Assembly (NCBI GenBank): GCA_022601215.1
Contig: JAHZIZ010000235.1
Coordinates: 1-20,304 of the forward strand
DNA: 20,304 bases
Source of the DNA: Bacteroidota bacterium
GTDB taxonomy: Bacteria; Bacteroidota; Bacteroidia; Flavobacteriales; Flavobacteriaceae
Reading direction: 5' to 3'
Shown: positions 14,444 through 20,304 of the stretch, in pieces
How the letters are laid out: each line of letters starts with the position of its first letter
How positions within the stretch are numbered: position 1 is the first letter of the stretch
Position numbers and translations under genes: made by a program
The notes under the pieces: generated by a model
What the model was told of the DNA's origin: nothing
Seen by the model: only the letters and a program-made list of their open reading frames with translations
Database searches by the model: none

Positions 14444-16248
14444 ACAAGACAGTTAACATAAATCTAGCAGGAACCTTTTTCCACATCGATGAAGATGCTT
14501 TTGGAAAATTACAACGCTACCTAGAAGCGATCCGCAAGTCAATGAGCGATCCTAATGGGAGCGACGAAATAATTAAAGATATTGAAGCTCGTATTGCAGA
14601 ACTTTTCTCTGAAAAACTCGAAAGCAGTACTCAAGTAGTGACCATCAAAGAATTAGATGCTGTTATCGGTGTAATGGGGCAGCCAGAGGATTATATGGTT
14701 GATGAAGAAATCTTTGATGACTCCCCTTCTGGTAGAAGCAAACGATCGTATGCTTCTAGTCGGGGAAATGGCAAGAAATTATACCGAGATGAGGACAATA
14801 AATTCATCTCTGGAGTATCGGCTGGTTTAGGGCATTATTTAGGAATCGACTCTCTTTGGGTCCGTTTATTCTGGGTAGTATTAGTACTCTTAGGCTTTGG
14901 AACACCTATATTGGTTTACATTTTATTGTGGATCCTTGTTCCGGCCGCTGAAACAACCGCAGAAAAACTGAGAATGACTGGAGAACCTATTAATATCTCC
15001 AATATTGAAAAAAAGTTTAAAGAAGGATATGAAAATGTCTCCGAAAAGGTAAAAAGCGTAGACTATGACAAATACGGGAACAAAGTAAGAAGCGGTGCCT
15101 CTGGTTTCTTCGACACCCTCGGTAATATCCTTCGAACGTTATTTAACATATTTGTCAAGTTTTTCGGAATCATCTTAATCATTGTTTCCTTAGCCACCCT
15201 TGTGGGGCTCATTGTTGGTCTCTTTACTGCTGGTTCCTTTGGAATCTGGGGAACTGGAGAAATGATGGAATGGTATCAATTAGCCGATACCACTAATGCG
15301 CCTATCTGGTTAGTATCCTTATTGACTTTATTTGCTGTAGGGATTCCATTTTTTGTACTATTTATCTTAGGACTTAAGATGCTTATTACCAACCTGAAAT
15401 CTATAGGTACGCCTGCCAAAATTAGTTTACTAGTCGTTTGGTTGGCTTCGCTAATAGGCTTAGGAATCCTAGGGATTCGACAGGCCACAGAGCGAGCTTT
15501 CGACGGAGAGTTTGTAGCAGAACACGAACTTCCTGTTCGCAGCGGTGATACTTTACATGTAAAAATGGTCTCAAACGAGAACTATGAATATGATGCACGC
15601 CGACGAGGTAGGCTTACCTTAGAATACGATGAGAATGATGAAAAAATTATCTATTCAACGGATATTCGATTAATCGTTCGCTCTACTTCAGACTCTATTG
15701 GAAGAATTGTAGTTGAAAAACGAGCCGAAGGGAGTGATTATTTATCAGCCAAAGAAACGGCAAAGAAAATTGACTATAACTATAGTTATGCCAACGGAAA
15801 TCTTGATTTAAACGCCTACCTAACCACTGGCTTTGAAAACAAGTTGAGAGATCAAGAAGTTGAGGTCATTCTTTATCTTCCTGAGGGTACCGTGCTTTAC
15901 GCAGATGAAAACACGTATTCATTTCATAGAAATGATTCGTATTACAGAGATATTCTAGATAATGGAGATGAAGAACAATACCTCTTAATTGAAAATGGAG
16001 AAACCCGATGCCTAGACTGTCCCATTACCAAAAATATAGAGCGAAGCTCTAGTAGTGATGATTGGCAAGACGATTGGGATGATGACGGAGTATATATCAA
16101 AGACAAAGATGGCGACTTTATAAAAGTAGATAAAAACGGTATCCAAATCATAGACAGTGACGGAGATAGCGTCACCATAGACGACGATGGTATTAATATC
16201 AATGCAACCGATAAACAAGACACCTTAAAAATAAAGGTAGGAAACTAA
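14440..16248 (+). CDS. large PspC-domain membrane protein
   Basis: A 602-residue PspC protein. The cytoplasmic N-terminus (1-115) has an acidic helical part (EIIKDIEARIAELFSEKL) usual for the Bacteroidota form. The PspC domain spans about 113-170 (KLYRDEDNKFISGVSAGLGHYLGI, then two short hydrophobic stretches ending ILLWILVPAAE). Further membrane segments lie near 238-264, 289-316 and 327-346. The last 250 residues lie outside the cytoplasm by this topology: a beta-rich domain (about 350-535) and an Asp-rich end (536-602) with two similar units, KDGDFIKVDKNGIQI and SDGDSVTIDDDGINI, that look like beta-helix rungs or calcium-binding turns. PspC is the envelope-stress sensor of the phage-shock system in other bacteria; no PspA or PspF was found here. 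Confidence 0.93.
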   Translation: MNKTVNINLAGTFFHIDEDAFGKLQRYLEAIRKSMSDPNGSDEIIKDIEARIAELFSEKLESSTQVVTIKELDAVIGVMGQPEDYMVDEEIFDDSPSGRSKRSYASSRGNGKKLYRDEDNKFISGVSAGLGHYLGIDSLWVRLFWVVLVLLGFGTPILVYILLWILVPAAETTAEKLRMTGEPINISNIEKKFKEGYENVSEKVKSVDYDKYGNKVRSGASGFFDTLGNILRTLFNIFVKFFGIILIIVSLATLVGLIVGLFTAGSFGIWGTGEMMEWYQLADTTNAPIWLVSLLTLFAVGIPFFVLFILGLKMLITNLKSIGTPAKISLLVVWLASLIGLGILGIRQATERAFDGEFVAEHELPVRSGDTLHVKMVSNENYEYDARRRGRLTLEYDENDEKIIYSTDIRLIVRSTSDSIGRIVVEKRAEGSDYLSAKETAKKIDYNYSYANGNLDLNAYLTTGFENKLRDQEVEVILYLPEGTVLYADENTYSFHRNDSYYRDILDNGDEEQYLLIENGETRCLDCPITKNIERSSSSDDWQDDWDDDGVYIKDKDGDFIKVDKNGIQIIDSDGDSVTIDDDGININATDKQDTLKIKVGN

Positions 16249-16292
16249 TCATTTCGATAATGTATTCTGAAAGAATACCTAAAACAAAAAGT

Positions 16293-17024
16293 ATGAAATC
16301 AATCAAAATCAGTTTACTGGCATTATTAACCCTAACCGCCACAGCTTGTCATTTCGACATCAATTTGGGTCAGACACATGGAAATGGAAATGTAACCACC
16401 GAAGAACGCCCCTCTTCTGGTAACTTCTCTGAAGTAAAAGGAAGTGCCGGTATAGATGTCTTTTTAACAGAAGGTGATGAAAACAAAATTGTTGTTGAAG
16501 CCGATGAAAATTTGCTTGAGCTTATCGAAACCGAAATTAGTAACGGAAAACTACACATAGGTGTCGTATCTGGAAATAATATTGGTAGAGCCAAGGCAAA
16601 GAAAGTACATGTTACCTATGCAAGTACACTCACAGCAGTTTCCGCGTCTAGTGGAGCAGATGTAATAGGGAATTCAGTAATAAAAAGTGAATTCTTATCC
16701 CTAGACAGTAGTAGCGGTGCAGACCTCGAGGTGGAAGTGATCGCCAAAGAATTAATCGCCGATGTAAGTAGCGGTGCCGATATAAAAATTACAGGACGAG
16801 CCGAGCACTTGGTCGCAGACGCATCTAGTGGAAGTGACTTGAAAGCTAAAGATCTAAAGGTAAAAACGTGTAGAGCTGAAGCTTCTAGTGGGGCCGATAT
16901 TGTTGTCAATGTCCGCGATGAAATTGACGGAAGTGCCTCAAGCGGTGGTGACATTCGCTATTATGGGAACCCAACTGCTGTCTCTGTTAGAGATGGGGCT
17001 TCTGGCAACGTTCGCAAAATGTAA
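16293..17024 (+). CDS. GIN-domain (DUF2807) lipoprotein
   Basis: A 243-residue lipoprotein of the head GIN domain/DUF2807 family. The signal peptide ends in the lipobox-like ATAC with Cys19. An in-frame ATG at 16260 exists, but would put eleven charged residues before the signal peptide; ATG 16293 gives a normal one. The mature protein begins with a Gly/Asn-rich segment, then NFSEVKGSAGIDVFLTEG typical of the family. Six SSG-containing rungs (near residues 119, 140, 159, 178, 198 and 216) occur every 18-21 residues, as expected for a right-handed beta-helix. It is the last gene of the PadR operon. It may act on the outside of the cell with the PspC protein, whose tail has similar repeats (inference). 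Confidence 0.93.
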   Translation: MKSIKISLLALLTLTATACHFDINLGQTHGNGNVTTEERPSSGNFSEVKGSAGIDVFLTEGDENKIVVEADENLLELIETEISNGKLHIGVVSGNNIGRAKAKKVHVTYASTLTAVSASSGADVIGNSVIKSEFLSLDSSSGADLEVEVIAKELIADVSSGADIKITGRAEHLVADASSGSDLKAKDLKVKTCRAEASSGADIVVNVRDEIDGSASSGGDIRYYGNPTAVSVRDGASGNVRKM

Positions 17025-17065
17025 TCAACCAACTAATCAACAAAAAAGGTTCTAACCAACCTTGT

Positions 17066-17103
17066 AAAACCCCGGGACGAAGTCCATAGCGTCTTGGGGT
17101 TTT
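17066..17103 (+). terminator. strong intrinsic terminator of the PadR-PspC operon
   Basis: AAAACCCCGGGACG (17066-17079) pairs with CGTCTTGGGGTTTT (17090-17103): 14 pairs including two G-T, with a 10-base loop. A T-rich tail (TTTTCTCTTAT) follows. It ends the DUF4870-PadR-PspC-GIN operon. Confidence 0.85.
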
Positions 17104-17142
17104 CTCTTATCATATTTTAGTTTAATTCATCACGATAAACTT

Positions 17143-17697
17143 ATGAAAAATTCTATCACACCTCAATTGAAATGGGGAATAACCGTGTGTACAACACTCG
17201 TGATTTGGTCGCTAATTCTCTGGGATTATTTCAACGAAGGAGTTCCAACTCACTATATATTTCATAGCGACACCCTACCTGGAATATCCAATTGGTGGGG
17301 TGGCCTGGTGCTTCCTTTATTTACATGGATGACGCTAACTGTTATTGAAAAAAGATTACAGGATCCAACTAGAATACTAAAGGAAAGAGAACCGATAAAC
17401 ATTTTATATCGAGGAATTTGCGCACTTCTTTTCGGAGTCATTATATCGATATCCTTTGCTTTAGAACTTTCTATTATAAATTATATGATGTTAGCGTTAT
17501 TTGTTATAGCGCTTATCATTCCTTTGTATAAATTGGAATATCTCCTAGGCTTCGTACTTGGAACAATGTATTCCTTTGGTGTCGTTATCCCAACCGTATT
17601 TGGTTTACTGCTACTTGGAATGTATGCACTACTCTATCATGTTCCAAGAATTTCTTGGGTTTTACTAAAATCAAAATTATCTAACAATGAAAATTAA
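17143..17697 (+). CDS. uncharacterised multi-pass membrane protein
   Basis: A 184-residue integral membrane protein. Hydrophobic segments lie at about 10-28, 51-68, 88-108, 112-130, 133-150 and 150-170. It has an extracytoplasmic-looking loop with THYIFHSDTLPGISNWWGG (about 36-54), the most conspicuous part, containing several His, Asp and Trp residues that could bind a metal or a lipid headgroup (speculation). I recognise the loop pattern from uncharacterised flavobacterial membrane proteins but no function is known. The last 11 bases overlap the next gene, which suggests one transcript with the NTF2-like protein. Confidence 0.85.
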   Translation: MKNSITPQLKWGITVCTTLVIWSLILWDYFNEGVPTHYIFHSDTLPGISNWWGGLVLPLFTWMTLTVIEKRLQDPTRILKEREPINILYRGICALLFGVIISISFALELSIINYMMLALFVIALIIPLYKLEYLLGFVLGTMYSFGVVIPTVFGLLLLGMYALLYHVPRISWVLLKSKLSNNEN

Positions 17698-18181
17698 CTA
17701 TCAATGTATCGCCCTATTTCTATTATGCTTCGGAATAAGTCAAGCACAAGTAGATGTAAATTCTGAATTACACCAAACCTTTATTAAATTAGACAGCTTA
17801 GCTTTCGATGAAGGTTTTAACAACTGTGATCTCACTTCTTTGGAAAGTTTATTATCTAACGATTTAGAGTTTTATCACGACTTAGCTGGTATTCAGAATA
17901 AAGAAGGATTTTTGAAAGCTATGAAGGAGAATATTTGCTCAAATGAAGATAGAAAACCCATTAGAAAATTAACACCTAATACCCTTAAAGTGTACCCAAT
18001 GTACAACAATGGTGTACTTTATGCAGCCATTGCAGAAGGGAAACACGAGTTCTATATGCAAGAGAAAGGTAAGGAATTGTACCAAACCGGAGATGCTCTA
18101 TTCTCAGGTTTGTGGGTAAAAGATGGGGAAGACTGGAAGATGAAGCGTGTTTATAGCTACCACCATCAAGGAGTTGAATAA
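17687..18181 (+). CDS. secreted NTF2-like / DUF4440-type protein
   Basis: A 164-residue protein with a signal peptide (about 1-20, ending ISQAQ). The mature part fits the NTF2-like (DUF4440, SnoaL-related) cone fold: an N-terminal helix (LHQTFIKLDSLAFDEGFNNCD), the LLSNDLEFYHDLAG strand, and C-terminal strands ending SGLWVKDGEDWKMKRVYSYHHQ. Family members include small-molecule isomerases and binding proteins, mostly uncharacterised. The conserved FYHD pattern faces the fold's pocket. It overlaps the preceding membrane protein gene by 11 bases and ends at a strong convergent terminator. Confidence 0.88.
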   Translation: MKINYQCIALFLLCFGISQAQVDVNSELHQTFIKLDSLAFDEGFNNCDLTSLESLLSNDLEFYHDLAGIQNKEGFLKAMKENICSNEDRKPIRKLTPNTLKVYPMYNNGVLYAAIAEGKHEFYMQEKGKELYQTGDALFSGLWVKDGEDWKMKRVYSYHHQGVE

Positions 18182-18214
18182 AAAAAGTCCCGAAGATTCT
18201 CTTCGGGACTTTTT
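18182..18214. terminator. bidirectional terminator between the NTF2-like gene and trxB
   Basis: A 15-pair stem (18182-18196 with 18200-18214) based on AGTCCCGAAGA/TCTTCGGGACT with a 3-base loop, flanked by A and T runs so that both strands end in U tracts. It serves the convergent pair of genes. Confidence 0.9.
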
Positions 18215-18235
18215 AAGTGTTAAATAGATGGTTGT

Positions 18236-19204
18236 CTACGCCTCAACTTCCTCAGACGTTTCTACAGTAGCCAAATAACGTTCTGCGTCTAAAGCTGCCA
18301 TACAGCCTGTACCTGCCGCAGTTACGGCCTGACGATATTCTTTATCTTGTACATCTCCACTAGCGAAAACACCTGGCTTGTTTGTTTTAGTAGACTTCCC
18401 TTCCGTAATAAGGTAGCCCGTGTCATCCATGGTTAACTGTCCTTTAAAGATATCTGTATTCGGTTTGTGTCCAATAGCAACAAACAAGCCCGTAATGGCT
18501 ATATCCTCTTTCTCGCCAGTAATATTATTTTTCATACGTAAACCTTCAACTACCATATCTCCCAATACTTCATCTACTTCAGTGTTATAACGTACATCAA
18601 TATTCTTTGTAGCTGTTACTCTATGTTGCATCGCTTTGGAGGCACGCATATAGTCCTTACGCACTAACATAGTCACATTGTTACAAATATTTGCTAAGTA
18701 TGTAGCTTCTTCGGCGGCCGTATCTCCAGCTCCAACGATAGCAACATCTTGTCCTTTATAGAAGAAACCATCACATACTGCACAGGCAGAAACACCACCC
18801 CCACGTAATCGTTGTTCACTTTCTAATCCTAGATATTTTGCGGTAGCCCCAGTAGATATTATCACCGTTTCGGCTTCAATCTCCGTTTTATTATCAACGG
18901 TAACTTTGTGAATCCCCCCTACTTCATCGCTAAAAGCCACGGCAGTAACCATGCCTATACGAACCTCAGTCCCAAAACGTTCTGCTTGTTTTTGTAGTTG
19001 AACCATCATGGTCGGCCCATCAATGCCTTCAGGATATCCCGGAAAATTATCCACTTCTGTCGTGGTTGTTAATTGACCTCCAGGTTCCATCCCAGTATAC
19101 ATTACTGGTTTTAAATCGGCTCTTGACGCATAGATGGCTGCTGTGTATCCCGCAGGACCTGATCCTATAATAAGACATTTTATTCTTTCTGTTGTACTCG
19201 ACAT
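18236..19204 (-). CDS. trxB: thioredoxin-disulfide reductase
   Basis: A 322-residue, full-length, FAD-dependent thioredoxin reductase, which passes electrons from NADPH to thioredoxin in the cytoplasm. The FAD-binding GSGPAG motif is at 14-19, the redox-active pair C141-A-V-C144 in SACAVCDGFF, the NADPH-binding GAGDTA at 158-163 and the C-terminal FAD motif GVFASGDVQD with RQAVTAAGTGCMAALDAERYL. All catalytic parts are present. It has an acidic C-terminal tail. A tRNA-Pro gene and a second, more divergent trxB copy lie upstream on the same strand. Confidence 0.96.
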   Translation of the reverse strand: MSSTTERIKCLIIGSGPAGYTAAIYASRADLKPVMYTGMEPGGQLTTTTEVDNFPGYPEGIDGPTMMVQLQKQAERFGTEVRIGMVTAVAFSDEVGGIHKVTVDNKTEIEAETVIISTGATAKYLGLESEQRLRGGGVSACAVCDGFFYKGQDVAIVGAGDTAAEEATYLANICNNVTMLVRKDYMRASKAMQHRVTATKNIDVRYNTEVDEVLGDMVVEGLRMKNNITGEKEDIAITGLFVAIGHKPNTDIFKGQLTMDDTGYLITEGKSTKTNKPGVFASGDVQDKEYRQAVTAAGTGCMAALDAERYLATVETSEEVEA

Positions 19205-19451
19205 AATCTTAATTTCTTCAGTAATAAATTTAGAGTGTAAAAGTAGTAACTTTAGCCAAAACCTTACATTAAAGTTATTAAGATATTTAAAAATACTGTT
19301 AAAAGAAACAATCGAATTTTCTCTAGTATCACCATTCGGTAATATTCAGATTGACATAATCCTTAACGAAACAAAATCAATAGGACATAAAGAATCCTAG
19401 AAAACGCTACCTACTAATGAAAAACATACACCTACGGTGTTTTATTTTTTT
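19205..19451. other. non-coding, AT-rich gap between trxB and tRNA-Pro
   Basis: The 247 bases hold no convincing gene. A short stem ACACC-TAC-GGTGT at 19428-19440 with A and T runs around it may end the tRNA transcript, which is transcribed towards it. No exact TAnnTTTG element for trxB was found. The base composition here is close to that of the right-hand trxB copy and more AT-rich than the 18236-19204 gene. Confidence 0.5.
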
Positions 19452-19529
19452 TGGTCGGGATGACAGGATTTGAACCTGCGACCACACGGCCCCCAGCCGT
19501 GTACGCTAACCGGACTGCGCCACACCCCG
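19452..19529 (-). tRNA. tRNA-Pro (anticodon GGG)
   Basis: Read on the minus strand, a complete cloverleaf is visible: acceptor stem CGGGGTG paired with CATCCCG, D arm GCGC/GCGT, anticodon stem CACGG/CCGTG with the loop CTGGGGG (anticodon GGG, proline), variable loop of 5, and T arm GCAGG-TTCAAAT-CCTGT. Discriminator A is followed by an encoded CCA at 19452-19454. Confidence 0.97.
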
Positions 19530-19590
19530 TTTTAAAAATAGTTTTCAAAGAAAACATAATTTTTAATTAAGACAAAAAAATTTGCAAAAA

Positions 19591-19620
19591 AAAAAGACTG
19601 CTCTTTAAACAGTCTTTCTT
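19591..19620 (-). terminator. terminator of the right-hand trxB copy
   Basis: AAAGACTG (19593-19600) pairs with CAGTCTTT (19610-19617) around a 9-base loop. The run of A before it gives a long U tract on the minus strand, as expected for the gene that ends at 19643. Confidence 0.8.
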
Positions 19621-19642
19621 TTTTAAATAAAAATAAGATTCT

Positions 19643-20304
19643 CTAGCCTTCTTTAGCTGATAAGTAACGCTCAGCATCTAAAGCAGCCATGCAACCTGTT
19701 CCAGCTGCTGTAACAGCTTGCCTGTAAACATGATCTGCGGCATCTCCTGACACAAATACGCCTTCTACATTTGTTTTAGATGTACCTGGAACATTAATTA
19801 TGTAACCTGTTTCATCAAATTCCAAAAATCCTTTAAATATATCTGTATTTGGTTTATGACCAATAGCTACAAAAAAACCTGTTGCTGGAATGTCATGTTT
19901 TTTATTTGTTTTATTATTAAAAACTCGTGCACCAGTAACTCCAACACCATCCCCTAAAACTTCGTCGGTTTCCGTATTAAATAATATCTCAATATTTTTA
20001 GTATTTTTTACTCTAGCTGCCATAATTTTTGAAGCTCTAAACTCATCTCGTCTAACCAACATAGTTACCTTAGTGTATAATTTTGACAAATAATGAGCCT
20101 CTTCACAAGCTGAATCTCCGGCACCTACAATCACTACTTCTTGATTTCTATAAAAGAATCCATCACAAACAGCACATGCAGAAACACCTCCTCCGAGTTT
20201 TAAATATTTTTGTTCAGATTCTAAACCTAAATATTTTGCTGATGCTCCAGTTGAAATAATGACAGTATCACAATGAATTTCTTTTGTATCATTAACCCAT
20301 ACAT
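19643..20304 (-). CDS. trxB: second thioredoxin-disulfide reductase paralogue (5' partial)
   Basis: The frame runs to the window edge; its start (about 100 residues) is off the window. The part seen holds the active-site SACAVCDGFF (codons around 20178), the NADPH motif GAGDSACEE (around 20105), IGHKPNTDIFKG and RQAVTAAGTGCMAALDAERYL at the end, so it is an intact TrxB family protein without visible frame breaks. It shares roughly 60 % of residues with the left copy over the visible part, and by hand count has about 34 % G+C against about 44 % in sampled lines of the left copy. Its terminator lies just downstream. It may be the housekeeping or the accessory enzyme; the sequence does not tell which. 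Confidence 0.93.
   Translation of the reverse strand, partial: VWVNDTKEIHCDTVIISTGASAKYLGLESEQKYLKLGGGVSACAVCDGFFYRNQEVVIVGAGDSACEEAHYLSKLYTKVTMLVRRDEFRASKIMAARVKNTKNIEILFNTETDEVLGDGVGVTGARVFNNKTNKKHDIPATGFFVAIGHKPNTDIFKGFLEFDETGYIINVPGTSKTNVEGVFVSGDAADHVYRQAVTAAGTGCMAALDAERYLSAKEG

Noticed and set aside
16616..16954. Minus-strand frame of 112 residues opposite the GIN-domain gene
   Set aside because: It is kept open by the repeated SSG codons of the real gene; its Ser/Ala/Leu pattern is a shadow of those repeats.
19452..19529. Integration site of a mobile element at tRNA-Pro
   Set aside because: No integrase and no repeat of the tRNA 3' end was found inside the window; transfer can only be inferred from base composition.
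19643..20304. Right-hand trxB as a pseudogene
   Set aside because: The frame is open to the window edge with all motifs intact; the N-terminus is only cut by the window border.

Overview
The window looks like a chromosomal segment of a marine-type member of the Bacteroidota, most likely Flavobacteriaceae. This is inferred from moderately AT-rich DNA, A-rich leaders in place of strong Shine-Dalgarno sequences, a few TAnnTTTG-like -7 promoter elements, and typical flavobacterial gene families (DUF2141, DUF4442, AIM24/TIGR00266, GIN-domain lipoprotein, DUF4350/DUF4129 cluster). No insertion sequence, phage, CRISPR array or rRNA was seen. There is one tRNA gene.

Left part (1-4403): the C-terminal end of an ECF-type sigma factor is followed 4 bases later by a small four-helix membrane protein. 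A PlsC-like acyltransferase and a NudL-type NUDIX hydrolase lie on the minus strand. A cyclophilin-type lipoprotein starts head-to-head with the NUDIX gene. Convergent to it is an RDD protein followed by a TRIC/UPF0126 membrane protein, overlapping by 4 bases.

Central part (4428-9806): a tightly packed plus-strand operon encodes SpoIIM-like membrane protein, DUF4129 protein, DUF4350 protein, MoxR AAA+ ATPase and DUF58 protein. The RDD gene starts 24 bases away in the opposite direction. This is a conserved but functionally obscure membrane-associated MoxR system and is the best candidate for under-described biology here. The ATPase and DUF58 protein are expected in the cytoplasm or at the membrane face. 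The other members are membrane proteins, two of them with domains outside the membrane.

Right of it (9936-13218): a secreted DUF2141 protein, the peroxide sensor OxyR with both redox cysteines, a 65-residue conserved-looking small protein, an AIM24-family protein and a DUF4442 hot-dog protein.

Second operon (13410-17024): DUF4870 membrane protein, an unrecognised 59-residue ORF, a PadR repressor, a 602-residue PspC membrane protein and a GIN-domain lipoprotein with six SSG-containing rungs. It ends in a strong terminator. It looks like a self-regulated envelope-stress module: the regulator is encoded among the membrane and surface proteins it probably controls.

Right end (17143-20304): a membrane protein and a secreted NTF2-like protein, then two divergent thioredoxin reductase genes on the minus strand with tRNA-Pro(GGG) between them. 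The second trxB runs off the edge and is clearly more AT-rich than the first.
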